64,000 nt of DNA, taken from contig CAYJGC010000003.1 of the NCBI GenBank assembly GCA_964369725.1, forward strand, positions 3,382-67,381, written 5' to 3'. Below the pieces are notes generated by a model. The model saw only the letters and a list, made by a program, of their open reading frames with translations. It did not search any database and was not told where the DNA came from. A program made the translations under genes and the position numbers. Below are positions 1-8,570 of this stretch, in pieces; position 1 is the stretch's first letter, and the number at the start of each line of letters is the position of its first letter. The stretch comes from Paraeggerthella sp964369725 (GTDB lineage: Bacteria; Actinomycetota; Coriobacteriia; Coriobacteriales; Eggerthellaceae).

Positions 1-604
1 GGGCTTCTTGTGCGGCGGTCAGTGCGTCTGCTGCTGCCGCTTCTTCAATTACTGCCTCATCTTTTGCAAGGGAAAGTTCGGCTTGCGTGGTTTTGAGCTC
101 TTCTTGCATGGCTTCAAGCGAGATGAGTTCATTTTGATTTTCATTGTAGACGTAGCTAACATATTCAACATTGGTGATAAAGTCGGTGAGGCTTTGTGAG
201 CCTAGAATGATATCGATAAAACTAGCAGACTCTCGTTGCATTATGTAGAGCGAGCGAAGTGCGCCGGCAGCTGTTTCTTGCTGAAGCGGCAGCTCTTTTT
301 CAATCTCCCGAATAAGTGCTTCATTGTCAGAAATTTGCAGTTCAAGACTGTCTACGCGTTGCAGTGCTTCATTGTAGGCGTCTGCTGTTGCTTCTACTTC
401 TTGTTGAAATGTATCAGGTTCATCGTAGATTTCTGTTGTTTCAGCAAAAGCAGTTTGGGGTGAGAGTACGCCAAGGGTGAGGATTCCTCCGGTAAAAGAG
501 CATGCGAGGAGTAGGGCTAATGCCGTGCGCAATAAAAGAGCTGATACACAAGTGCTGTGGTATAAAGCTGTTTGCGTACTGCTCATTTTGTGAGTGTGTT
601 GCAT
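1..604 (-). CDS. Secreted coiled-coil protein (CwlO/PcsB-like N-terminal region), C-terminus outside window
   Basis: The minus strand reads open from an ATG at 604 to the window edge (201 residues visible). Residues 1-55 form a long signal peptide: a short polar start, a Leu/Ala-rich core (about 25-50) and an Ala-rich site near TAFAETT. The rest is Glu/Gln/Ala-rich and predicted coiled coil, including a segment like the SLYIMQRESASFIDIILGS stretch seen in CwlO/PcsB-type wall hydrolases before their NlpC/P60 or CHAP domain. The catalytic part, if present, lies beyond position 1. The likely role is peptidoglycan remodelling outside the cell. An alternative start is the ATG at 586; neither has a strong ribosome-binding site. 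Family placement is inferred from the N-terminal region only. Confidence 0.7.
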   Translation of the reverse strand, partial: MQHTHKMSSTQTALYHSTCVSALLLRTALALLLACSFTGGILTLGVLSPQTAFAETTEIYDEPDTFQQEVEATADAYNEALQRVDSLELQISDNEALIREIEKELPLQQETAAGALRSLYIMQRESASFIDIILGSQSLTDFITNVEYVSYVYNENQNELISLEAMQEELKTTQAELSLAKDEAVIEEAAAADALTAAQEA

Positions 605-956
605 GGTAAAGAGTGCCTTCGGGTGCATACCTCATCCTTTGGAACTGTTGTACAGAACCTCAAGTATACCTGTTTGAGAGCATATTGCCGTTTTTGCCAT
701 TAAATGTCCAAGGTATTGCATGTCTCAAGGCGGTAGGGGAAAGGCAAAATCTTGCATTTTTCAGCAGTTTAGTACGCTTGCGCGTTGCCGTGTTAGAATA
801 CTGGATGTTTGTGACGTATTGATTTCGTGCAGTATAGTTTTTGCTTATCAAATGCAAGAAATTAAACGTGAGTTACCGTATGCAGATTTTGCATATAAAC
901 CATTTGGCTTGCAGGGCATCATGAGTCGTGCAGCCCCGATTAGAGAAGGTATTACC
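605..956. other. Intergenic region before metG
   Basis: About 350 bases separate the minus-strand secreted protein from metG. The plus frame of metG stays open upstream, but no start there has a better ribosome-binding site or homology than the ATG at 957. A possible metG promoter is TTGTGA (809-814), 18 bases, TATAGT (833-838). I see no convincing T-box or other riboswitch. Confidence 0.4.
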
Positions 957-2540
957 ATGTCAAAGGGAACCTATTCGTTTACTACTCCCATTTACTATGT
1001 GAACGCAGCGCCTCATTTGGGTACCGCGTATGCAACTATTGCTCCCGACACACTCGGTCGTTACCAGCGCATGAATGGCTACGACGTCGCTTTTGTTACT
1101 GGCATGGATGAACATGGGCAAAAGGTTGCCGACACCGCTGCAGAAAAAGGCATGGCTCCCCAAGACTGGTGTGATTCTATGGAGCCGGCTTTTCGGGATG
1201 CTTGGAAAATGCTTAACATTCATTACACTGATTTTGTGAGAACCACCGAGCCACGTCATATTAAAAGCGTGCAAAAGTTTTGGCAAGAGCTTTACGATAA
1301 AGGCTGGTGCTACAAAGATAGCTACGAAGGTTGGTATTGCAAGCACGAAGAAACCTACTATTCTGAAGGTGATTTAGAGCGTGATGAAGAAGATCAGTTT
1401 GTGTGCCCTGAATGCAAACGTCCTGTTCAGCAGGCTAGCGGCGAGGAAAACTGGTTTTTTAAACTTTCTGAATTCCAGCAGCCCCTCCTTGATTTTTTTG
1501 AGCAAAATCCTGATTTCATTCGCCCTGAAACACGTCGTAATGAAATCGTTTCGTTTGTGTCGGGTGGATTGAAAGATCTTTCCATCAGTCGTTCTACGTT
1601 TGACTGGGGTGTGCCCCTTCCTTTTGATGAGGGTCACGTAGCGTATGTGTGGGCAGATGCGCTTATTGCGTATTTGACAGGCATTGGTTATGCGGATGAA
1701 GAGAATCGAGCAGGTGAGTTTGAGCGTCGCTGGCCCATGCAATATCATTTTGTTGGTAAAGATATTACGCGTTTTCACTGTGTAATTTGGCCAGCAATGC
1801 TAATGGCTGCGGGTATGCCTATAGCGCATACGGTTTTTGGGCATGGCTTTTTGCTTACTAAGGGTGAAAAGATGTCTAAGTCACGCGGCAATGCGCTCAT
1901 GCCAGCAGACCTCGTAAAGATTTTTGGTGTCGATGCGTATCGCTACTATTTTATGAGTGATGTTCAGTTTGGCAACGACGGTTCGATCTCTATGGAGCGT
2001 ATGGTTCAGGTATACAACGCCGACTTGGCAAATACCTGGGGCAACTTGTGTAGTCGCGTCTTTAATATGACAAAGAAGTATTTTGATTCGCACGTACCAC
2101 AACCTCCTGCATTTGCGGCAGAAAATCCGCTGCGCGAGATTTCCGATGAACTGTATGTCGCCTACGATGAATGTATGGCGCAGGTTGATTTTACGGGCGC
2201 GGCTGCGGCGGTGCAAAAATTGGCAGGTCGTGTGAATTTATATGTAGAGGAATCTGCACCTTGGAATTTAGCAAAAAGTGACGAGACCGCTGAAGAGCTT
2301 AAAGCGGTTATTTACAATGCACTCGAGGCTATTCGCATCATTGCTCTTTATATGGCACCGTTTATGCCCAATACATCAACCGAGGTATTTCGTCGTTTGT
2401 CGCTCGGCGACCTTGCTTCAGTAAATGATATCGAAGCCGAAACAGTCTGGGGACAGCTCAACGCAGGTAACATGGTAGAAATTGGCGAACCGCTCTTTCC
2501 TCGCTTGGATGCAAGTCTGATAGACCTTGATGTTAGTTAA
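957..2540 (+). CDS. metG: Methionine--tRNA ligase
   Basis: Charges tRNA-Met with methionine in the cytoplasm (class I synthetase). The 527-residue protein carries the HIGH-type signature as PHLG (residues 19-22) and an exact KMSKS at 305-309. Between them lies a zinc-knuckle-like region with WYCKHEE and, about 30 residues on, CPEC. No C-terminal tRNA-binding EMAP domain follows the anticodon-binding region, so this is the short form. The ATG at 957 is chosen because GAAGG precedes it by 7 bases and the protein then begins just ahead of the conserved TTPIYYVNAAPH block; the frame is open for 79 more codons upstream but that stretch looks non-coding. It lies ahead of tatD, a common bacterial order. 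Confidence 0.96.
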   Translation: MSKGTYSFTTPIYYVNAAPHLGTAYATIAPDTLGRYQRMNGYDVAFVTGMDEHGQKVADTAAEKGMAPQDWCDSMEPAFRDAWKMLNIHYTDFVRTTEPRHIKSVQKFWQELYDKGWCYKDSYEGWYCKHEETYYSEGDLERDEEDQFVCPECKRPVQQASGEENWFFKLSEFQQPLLDFFEQNPDFIRPETRRNEIVSFVSGGLKDLSISRSTFDWGVPLPFDEGHVAYVWADALIAYLTGIGYADEENRAGEFERRWPMQYHFVGKDITRFHCVIWPAMLMAAGMPIAHTVFGHGFLLTKGEKMSKSRGNALMPADLVKIFGVDAYRYYFMSDVQFGNDGSISMERMVQVYNADLANTWGNLCSRVFNMTKKYFDSHVPQPPAFAAENPLREISDELYVAYDECMAQVDFTGAAAAVQKLAGRVNLYVEESAPWNLAKSDETAEELKAVIYNALEAIRIIALYMAPFMPNTSTEVFRRLSLGDLASVNDIEAETVWGQLNAGNMVEIGEPLFPRLDASLIDLDVS

Positions 2541-2580
2541 CTTGTAGTTTGTGTAGTGCTGACTCCTTCGCATTGATCTT

Positions 2581-2625
2581 ATACGTTTTAGAAGTATCAC
2601 TTCGCGCAATGCTTCTAAAACGTAT
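2581..2625. repeat. 14-bp perfect inverted repeat after metG
   Basis: Arms ATACGTTTTAGAAG (2581-2594) and CTTCTAAAACGTAT (2612-2625) are exact reverse complements around a 17-base loop; three further pairs (one wobble) can extend the stem. It lies between metG and tatD. It is A+T-rich with only a weak T-rich tail, so it could be a terminator or attenuator for metG read-through, or a protein-binding palindrome. Confidence 0.7.
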
Positions 2626-2639
2626 GTTGTTTTGTATCG

Positions 2640-3740
2640 TTGAGGTGGATACTTGATTTATTCGTACGTCTCATGGGGACAATGCGAATTGCTTGTGTTT
2701 GCTGGGGTCAGCAAATCGAGGAAGTTGATGGTTCGTTGCGTTTAGAAGAAAGTGAACGGAGTGGTATTTTGTCTAACGAGCAAAAGCAGGGCGATGCTGT
2801 GTTTGAAGATATTTTATTTCGTCAAAAACGTAAAAAGGGGCAGTATCGTGAGGTTGAAGCACCGCATCTTGAGACGGTAGTAGCAGATACACATGCACAT
2901 TTGCAAATGCTACCTAATCCGGGTCTCGCTTTGGCGCGCTGTGCCATGCATAACATAGGGTTTGTTTGCACCATTGTTGATCCGGTGGATGATGGAGAAA
3001 CCACCTTCTCTCGCTTGAATACATGGAAGATGGAAGCTACGCGTTCGGTAATGCGGTTTACGAGTTGGTGTTGAGGGCAGCCTGTTCCGCGCGTGCCGCG
3101 GATTCGCATTGCAGTTGGTTGTCATCCTCATAATGCTCGGCATTTTGACGCGACTGTTGAGCAGCAAATGCGTCAGCGTTTGGCTGATCCTCGTGTGTGT
3201 GCGGTGGGAGAAATTGGTTTAGATTTTCACTATGATTTATCTCCACGAGAAATGCAAAAACAGGTGTTTCGCAAACAACTTCGCTTGGCAAAAGAAGCAG
3301 GGCTGCCTGTGATTTTGCATCTGCGCGAGGCTCATGATGAAGCGTTGGAGCTCATGGGCGAAGAGGGGTTCCCCGAAACAGGAACCTTGCTTCATTGTTT
3401 TAATCTTGATTGGAAGACGCTTGAGCCGTGGATAAATCAGGGTTGTTATGTTGCGTTTGGTGGGCCGGTAACCTTTAAGAATGCTGATGAGGTTCGTGAG
3501 GCAGCGGCACGGGTGCCGCTTAATCGGCTACTTACAGAAACCGATGCACCGTATATGACACCCGAGCCTATGCGTGGCATGACGTGTGGACCTGAGCATG
3601 TTATCTTTACGGCATCACGCTTAGCTGAAGTGCGTCAGTGCTCGCCAGGGGCAGAGCGTGAGGCTTTTTTGAAGCAGCTTATGGAGAATACAAAAAGCCT
3701 GCTCGATCGCCCTCTGACTGACTATCAACGCAAGGATTAA
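2640..3740 (+). pseudogene. tatD: TatD family metal-dependent hydrolase, interrupted by in-frame TGA
   Basis: One reading frame encodes a whole TatD-type nuclease but has a TGA at 3072-3074. The upstream part holds the first metal motif (DTHAHL) after an N-terminal extension of 70-80 residues. The downstream part holds GCHPHNA, GEIGLDFHYDLSP, LHLREAHDEA, LHCFN and TETDAPYMTPEP, all TatD landmarks, in the same phase. The stop falls in the variable linker between them, so a sequencing error, a real nonsense mutation or recoding are all possible. The downstream piece alone (GTG at 3093) would lack the HxH metal ligands and should be inactive. The start is uncertain: TTG at 2640 or ATG at 2673, neither with a clear ribosome-binding site. 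It sits ahead of rsmA in a housekeeping block. Confidence 0.85.
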
Positions 3741-3869
3741 GCGTAGGGGTGCAGTGGCTGTATCGATTCGTGTCGCTGTGTTGGGTGGTTCTTTGGAGAT
3801 AGAAAAGCTCGAAGCATCTTTTTATGTGGTCTAGTGGTAAGGGCACGAGGGGAGAAAGGACGTATCGCT

Positions 3870-4678
3870 ATGAAGCGTTTAATACTATGCGGATCTCCAA
3901 GAGCTTTTGGTCGCGCATCTGCGCTTGCGCAAGCAATTCAGGAGGAGATGGAGCAGNNNNNNNNNNNNNNNNNNNNNNNNNNNNNNNNNNNNNNNNNNNN
4001 NNNNNNNNNNNNNNNNNNNNNNNNNNNNNNNNNNNNNNNNNNNNNNNNNNNNNNNNAGCTTTTGGTCGCGCATCTGCGCTTGCGCAAGCAATTCAGGAGG
4101 AGATGGAGCAGCGCTATCCTCAAGATAAAATACAAACGGTGCTTTTGGCAGATTTGAACATTGCATCTTGTACGGGATGCGATGTTTGCAAGCAGCAAAA
4201 ACGTGGAAGAGACGAACTGTATTGTATTTTCGCGGACGATATGCTGCGTTTTCGTGCGTTATTAAATGATTGTGATGAGCTGTCGATTGTGTCTCCCGTT
4301 TATTTTTCAGGCGCTCCGTCTCAGCTTAAGGCTTTGATTGATAGGCTGCAGCCTTACTATTGGAGTGACTGGCGTTTACGAAAAAAACGTGCGGCTCATT
4401 TGTATGTGGTTGGTGAAGGGGGAGACCCGCATGGGTTTGTTCCTTTAGTGGTTACCGCTCGCTCAGGCTTGGCCGTAGCAGGATTTCGCTTAGACGAAGT
4501 GCACGATTGGGTTGGATTGGTGAACATTGACGGTTCGCTTGATGGAAAGCATAAGGACTCTGTTTTGGCGGGTGGGCGCGTTTATCCTTCCAAAAATTAT
4601 AGGTGCATAGATCCCCAAACAAACTTGCATGACGATAATGATGCAGATTGCGAGATACGTGTTTCGGAAAGAATGTGA
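3870..4678 (+). CDS. Iron-sulfur flavoprotein / flavodoxin-fold NAD(P)H-dependent oxidoreductase (interrupted only by assembly gap)
   Basis: Flavodoxin-like FMN-binding fold. The protein begins MKRLILCGSPR, the phosphate-binding loop, followed by a cluster CTGCDVC with a further Cys 12 residues later, typical of iron-sulfur flavoproteins, and SPVYFSGAPSQLKALIDR, the flavin-contact region of WrbA/Isf-like proteins. An N run (3957-4056) sits inside the gene, and 55 bases before it (3902-3956) recur after it (4057-4111). Deleting 155 bases brings both halves into one frame of 217 residues, so the gene is probably intact. The start ATG at 3870 follows GGAGAAAGG. The substrate is unknown; it may be an electron carrier or quinone/metal reductase. 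The position between tatD and rsmA looks like an insertion into the usual order. Confidence 0.85.
3957..4056. other. Assembly gap (100 N) flanked by a 55-base duplicate
   Basis: The 55 bases ending at 3956 are identical to the 55 bases starting at 4057. The pattern fits two contigs that overlap by an assembly k-mer and were joined with a fixed-length N run. No sequence is likely to be missing. Confidence 0.95.
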
Positions 4679-4721
4679 TACAGGTTTCAATAATTTGGAT
4701 ACGGTCGAGGAGAATTGTGTA

Positions 4722-5621
4722 ATGGAAAAAATGTCATCTCTTGCCAATGTTGCTTCAACAAGGGCGGTGCTTGATGAATTTGGCCTCACAACCAAGTATT
4801 CATTGGGTCAGAATTTTCTCGTGAGTGATGCCATTATTCAAAAAATTATCGGATTGGCTAGTTTTTCTCGTGATGCCGATGTATTAGAGGTTGGTCCTGG
4901 TATAGGGACGCTGACTATGGCATTGTTGAAAAACGCAAAACGCGTGGTGTCTGTTGAGCGGGACAGTGATTTGCCTGCGGTGCTCGCAGAGACTCTGCGT
5001 CCTTGGTCGGATCGCTTCACACTCATTGAGAAAGATGCCCTTGATCTTCAACGTGAAGACTTACCTTTTGAGCCAACGATGCTTGTCGCAAACTTACCTT
5101 ATGCCGTGGCAGCAACGGTTGTCTTAGATTATTTTGAGGATTTCTCAACGCTTGAAAGTGCCACTATTATGGTGCAAAAAGAAGTGGCAGACCGCATGGT
5201 GGCTCAGCCAGGTACGAAAATTTACGGGGCGTACACCGTTAAGCTGCGACTATATGCGGAAGCAGCCGGTCGTTTTGCGGTTGGACCGGGCAACTTTTAC
5301 CCACCGCCTCGTGTTGAAAGTTCGGTACTGCGTCTTGAACGGCGATGCCTGAAAGATGATGCCGGTATGCCTTTAGAGGCTTCGGTTCTCAAAGCTGCAG
5401 CTACCATGGCGGATGCAGCTTTTGCTACACGCCGCAAGACTATCGCAAATTCTTGCAAAACTTATTTTGGCGGACAAGGTGCTCAGGGCGCTCAGATAAT
5501 TGATCACCTTTCGCCTCTTTTTGAAAAAGCAGGGATTGACCCCAGGCGACGAGGTGAAACCTTAGATGTTTCTGAATTCATTAAACTGGGAAGAGCCTAC
5601 CTACAAATAATTTCTGAATAG
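4722..5621 (+). CDS. rsmA: 16S rRNA (adenine(1518)-N(6)/adenine(1519)-N(6))-dimethyltransferase
   Basis: Dimethylates two adjacent adenines in the 3' hairpin of 16S rRNA using S-adenosylmethionine; a late step of 30S assembly, and its loss gives kasugamycin resistance. The 299-residue protein has the family landmarks: LGQNFLVSD near residue 28, the SAM-binding EVGPGIGTLT near 56-65 and the catalytic NLPY at 124-127. The start ATG at 4722 follows GAGGAGA by 9 bases; the frame is open upstream but overlaps the flavoprotein gene. It starts 43 bases after that gene and probably shares its transcript. Confidence 0.96.
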   Translation: MEKMSSLANVASTRAVLDEFGLTTKYSLGQNFLVSDAIIQKIIGLASFSRDADVLEVGPGIGTLTMALLKNAKRVVSVERDSDLPAVLAETLRPWSDRFTLIEKDALDLQREDLPFEPTMLVANLPYAVAATVVLDYFEDFSTLESATIMVQKEVADRMVAQPGTKIYGAYTVKLRLYAEAAGRFAVGPGNFYPPPRVESSVLRLERRCLKDDAGMPLEASVLKAAATMADAAFATRRKTIANSCKTYFGGQGAQGAQIIDHLSPLFEKAGIDPRRRGETLDVSEFIKLGRAYLQIISE

Positions 5622-5768
5622 CGACTTTGGGGTGGTGTGCGATGGGTCTATACATCGCCTCGTGAGGAATAGCTTTGAGGGCTGTTCTCTAGTTTGCTTT
5701 GTGTTGCAAGATGGTGTCTTAGAGGCGCATGAGTGTAAACTGGGTTTTTCGTATCGTGAAAGCACTAG

Positions 5769-5800
5769 AAAGGCAGAGTGCGTGCTCTGCCTTTATTTGT
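5769..5800. terminator. Bidirectional intrinsic terminator between rsmA and thrH
   Basis: Perfect stem AAAGGCAGAG (5769-5778) / CTCTGCCTTT (5785-5794) with a 6-base loop. It ends with T-rich sequence on the plus strand and A-rich sequence on the other side, so it can serve both converging genes. Confidence 0.85.
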
Positions 5801-5839
5801 GATACTACCTATATTTGCGAGAATTAAGCTGGTAAGACA

Positions 5840-6445
5840 TTAATCCTGCAAAGCTTTCTTGATGGCATGCATCAGATCAGCATATGTTTCATAAGCGGGG
5901 ACATCAGGATTATTTTCCTTGATGCTTTCACTGGCGTTAAAGAAAAATCCTGCTTTGCTGCCCTTGATCATGCCTAAATCGTTAAGGCTGTCGCCTACCG
6001 CAATAGTTTCAAAGTCGATTTGCTGAAGTGCTTCGATGGTGGCAAGCTTGGCTCCTCCACCACGAATGAGCATGTGTTCAATGTCTCCTTCAGCAGAAAC
6101 TTTAAGGTCGTTACAAAAAATAGTGGGGTAGCCAAGTTTTTCCATTAAAGGTTTTGCTAAAGGAGCAAAAATGTCACTTACGATAATGACTTGAGTAAAT
6201 GAGCGCAATTCGTCTAAAAACTCCCGTGCACCATAGAAGGGTTCAAGCCGTGCGGCTGCTGCACAAGCGTCTTCAATGCGAAGCCCATGTTCTTTCATGA
6301 TTCCCAGACGATATTCGGTTAGTGTGCGGTAATTGGGTTCATCCCGCGTTGTTCGTTCAAGTTCCGGGATGCCTTGAGCGCGTGCAAAAGCAATCCAAAC
6401 TTCGGGTACTAAAACCCCTTCCATATCAAGACAAACTATATGCAT
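5840..6445 (-). CDS. thrH: Bifunctional phosphoserine phosphatase/homoserine phosphotransferase (HAD)
   Basis: HAD-superfamily enzyme related to Pseudomonas ThrH, which dephosphorylates phosphoserine and can transfer the phosphate to homoserine. The 201-residue protein starts MHIVCLDMEGVLVPE, where Asp7 and Glu9 take the nucleophile and general-acid positions; family members use DxE here instead of the usual DxD. Motif II is VIIVSD and motif III/IV is GDSLNDLGMI. The ATG at 6445 follows AAAGGG by 6 bases; the frame is open two codons further from a TTG without a site. A short ORF with its own AGGAGG overlaps the start (6436-6471). Which of the two activities matters here cannot be told from sequence. 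Confidence 0.9.
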   Translation of the reverse strand: MHIVCLDMEGVLVPEVWIAFARAQGIPELERTTRDEPNYRTLTEYRLGIMKEHGLRIEDACAAAARLEPFYGAREFLDELRSFTQVIIVSDIFAPLAKPLMEKLGYPTIFCNDLKVSAEGDIEHMLIRGGGAKLATIEALQQIDFETIAVGDSLNDLGMIKGSKAGFFFNASESIKENNPDVPAYETYADLMHAIKKALQD

Positions 6446-6471
6446 GAACAACCCTTTCGTTTGATAGGCAT
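6436..6471 (-). CDS. Possible 11-residue leader peptide overlapping the thrH start
   Basis: On the minus strand an ATG at 6471 lies 11 bases after a perfect AGGAGG and encodes MPIKRKGCSCI before a TAG that sits just inside thrH, so the thrH start codon is contained in it. It could couple translation or act as a short regulatory ORF. It is too short for homology, and the ribosome-binding site is further away than ideal. Confidence 0.3.
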   Translation of the reverse strand: MPIKRKGCSCI

Positions 6472-6797
6472 AGGTACGATTTCCTCCTAGTGTTGTTTTT
6501 TGCGGGAGTTATCGGTTGGATTCAGTATAGCGCCTGTCTGAGAAGTTGTACTTGATAAGGCATTTTACTTACGTTCTTTTCGGTTTATGGAAGTCTTTTT
6601 CGGGTAGTTTACTTTTTAGGTATTACTTTCGTCGTCAATCCAATTTTTGCGGCGATATTGAGGGAGTGATTCTAAATCTTTTGTTTATTGAAGCCAGGGG
6701 AAGGTGGTTGTGTCACAATGACTAGTGTTGGCATAAATGAGGGTTAGCATATGCAATTTTTGAGCGTTATGTCGCATTGTCGAAAAGAGGTTTGATT
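6472..6797. other. Divergent intergenic region thrH / aldo-keto reductase
   Basis: About 330 A+T-rich bases. A TATACT-like -10 for thrH lies near 6527 on the minus strand without a clear -35. A weak candidate for the plus gene is TTGTGT, about 18 bases, CATAAA near 6707-6737. I see no riboswitch or repeat. Confidence 0.3.
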
Positions 6798-8000
6798 ATG
6801 CAATATAGAAAACTCACACCAGGTGGCCCCGATATTTCATTGTTGGGTTATGGGTGCATGCGCTTTCCCGCAAAGGGCTCAGGAGTAGATAAAGAGCTTG
6901 CATTTGAGCAAATGAAATATGCGGTAGATGCAGGTGTAAATTACTTTGACACGGCTTATCCGTACCATGGGGGTAAGAGTGAAGTTATTTTAGGTGAGTT
7001 TATTAAAAAATATAATATGCGCGATAAGATTTATATTGCAGATAAACTACCTGCTTTTCTGGTTTCGAAAAAGTCTGATATTGAGAAGTATTACACCACT
7101 CAACTTTCTCGGCTAGATGTGTCGTGCATAGATTTTTATCTCATGCATTCTTTGACGAGTTTCGATGATTGGGACAAGCTTAAATCATTTGGAATTTTAG
7201 ATTTCGTAAGAGAGAAGCGCGAAAAGGGAGAGCTCCGTTTTATTGGGTTTTCGTTTCATGGGAGACCCGAAGAGTTCGTTAAAATTCTTGAAGATCATCC
7301 GTGGGATTTTTGCCAAATTCAATACAATTATATCGATGTAAATTATCAGGCAGGGGAAAAGGGCATGATACGTGCGCATGAGCTGGGCGTAGGTGTTATA
7401 GCGATGGAACCTTTGCGTGGAGGGCTGCTTGCCGCGCAAGCTCCTGATAGTGTGAGGCACATTCTTGAGCAAGATGCGGAGAAGCTCAGTCCTGCATACT
7501 GGGCAATGCGCTTTGTGATGAACCGTCCTGAGATAGGCACGGTTTTAAGCGGTATGAATAATTTTGAACATATCAAAGAGAATGTTGCCGTTGCAAACGA
7601 GACAACCGCAAATAGTATGACTTCTGCTCAGTATGAGGTGATTGAGCGAGTAGTTAAGGTGTATGGCGACCTTATGAAGGTACCGTGTACTGCCTGTAAC
7701 TACTGTATGCCATGTCCTGTTGGCGTTGATATTCCGGGAATATTCGCCGACTACAACAGTAAGTATTTTTTTGGTGCTAGTCGGTTTATTCGCGTGCAAT
7801 ATATCGGTCGGCGCGTTGGTTTGATGGGTGGTGTAAAGTCTGGTGCGAATCTTTGCATCGAATGCGGAAAGTGCACTAAACATTGTCCGCAACACATTGA
7901 CATTCCTCAAGAGTTGATAAAAGCTGACAAAGAGCTCAACAGTGCCGTTCTCAGTGGTGCTATGTTGCTAGCAGCAAAAATCTTAAGACGGAAAAAATAA
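6798..8000 (+). CDS. Aldo/keto reductase with C-terminal 2x[4Fe-4S] ferredoxin domain
   Basis: NAD(P)H-linked aldo/keto reductase of the YdhV/ferredoxin-tailed type. In the 400-residue protein the catalytic tetrad is visible as Asp51, Tyr56 (FDTAYPY), Lys83 (IADKLP) and His117 (FYLMHS). The C-terminal part carries two Cys clusters, CTACNYCMPCP and CIECGKCTKHCP, arranged as in bacterial ferredoxins, with a third Cys-Pro element shared between them. The enzyme may pass electrons between a ferredoxin and a carbonyl substrate; the substrate is unknown. ATG 6798 follows AAAGAGG. It is followed 73 bases later by a lipoyl-like domain gene with its own strong ribosome-binding site. Confidence 0.9.
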   Translation: MQYRKLTPGGPDISLLGYGCMRFPAKGSGVDKELAFEQMKYAVDAGVNYFDTAYPYHGGKSEVILGEFIKKYNMRDKIYIADKLPAFLVSKKSDIEKYYTTQLSRLDVSCIDFYLMHSLTSFDDWDKLKSFGILDFVREKREKGELRFIGFSFHGRPEEFVKILEDHPWDFCQIQYNYIDVNYQAGEKGMIRAHELGVGVIAMEPLRGGLLAAQAPDSVRHILEQDAEKLSPAYWAMRFVMNRPEIGTVLSGMNNFEHIKENVAVANETTANSMTSAQYEVIERVVKVYGDLMKVPCTACNYCMPCPVGVDIPGIFADYNSKYFFGASRFIRVQYIGRRVGLMGGVKSGANLCIECGKCTKHCPQHIDIPQELIKADKELNSAVLSGAMLLAAKILRRKK

Positions 8001-8073
8001 GCAGAGTGCAACTAATTAAATCTCTTACTTGAGGTAGATGTATAGTAGGGAAGGCTTTTTTAAGGAGGAATGC

Positions 8074-8316
8074 ATGAAAAAGGTTGAGATTATCGTTGGT
8101 AAAACGGGAGCAGCTCAGGGTGAAGGTCGACATTTATTTTGGAGTAAAAAAGTGGGCGACCAGGTGTTTGCAAGAGAAGCGGTAGCAAACATTGAGGCAC
8201 ATAAAGGAGCCTGTTTTGTCTCAGCATCTGCAACGGGTACGCTTTGCGAGATACTTGTCGAGTCGGGTGACATTGTTCGCGAGGGCGATGTTGTTGGCTA
8301 TATAGAATCAGAGTAG
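8074..8316 (+). CDS. Free-standing biotin/lipoyl-type carrier domain protein
   Basis: An 80-residue protein that consists of one barrel-sandwich hybrid domain of the biotinyl/lipoyl family. Lys44 in the turn EAHKGA takes the position of the modified lysine of lipoyl domains (usual ETDKA), and the following SASATGTLCEILVESGDIVREGDVVGYIE matches the second half of the barrel. A perfect AAGGAGG precedes ATG 8074. No ligase, lipoate synthase or partner dehydrogenase lies nearby; the closest gene is the ferredoxin-tailed reductase upstream. Whether Lys44 is actually modified is unknown. Confidence 0.75.
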   Translation: MKKVEIIVGKTGAAQGEGRHLFWSKKVGDQVFAREAVANIEAHKGACFVSASATGTLCEILVESGDIVREGDVVGYIESE

Positions 8317-8495
8317 CTTGCTACTGAGGCGTATGAGGGTAAAACTTTGTCTAAGAAAATATTTAGCGGCTTGCGTGGATTGACGTTGAGTTTTTCGTGC
8401 ATGCACATCTAATGACAGGGTCGACGTCCTTGCAGTTTTGTTGGTTTGAATAGGTGGGTGTTTGCTAGCGGCAGTCTTTTCAAATTTGATGTTGC

Positions 8496-8540
8496 AAAAG
8501 CCTGATTCAATAGAACATCATTTGAATCAGGCTTTTATTT
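8496..8540. terminator. Bidirectional intrinsic terminator
   Basis: Perfect 15-bp stem AAAAGCCTGATTCAA (8496-8510) / TTGAATCAGGCTTTT (8522-8536) with an 11-base loop, lying between the lipoyl-like gene and the converging aminotransferase. T-rich ends exist on both strands. Confidence 0.9.
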
Positions 8541-8570
8541 GGCGACAGGGCGCGCACACGGCGTTCTTAT

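Noticed and set aside
720..956. 79-codon N-terminal extension of MetG
   Set aside because: The extra part does not look like protein, while the ATG at 957 has a good ribosome-binding site and gives the family's normal start.
3072..3101. SECIS element and selenoprotein TatD as a firm call
   Set aside because: The geometry fits loosely, but GC-rich hairpins of this size arise by chance, the stop is in a variable linker, and no sel gene is visible in the window.
3834..4157. Separate ORFs on each side of the gap that appear as fragments of different proteins
   Set aside because: They are halves of the single flavoprotein gene shifted by the artificial N run and duplicated flank.
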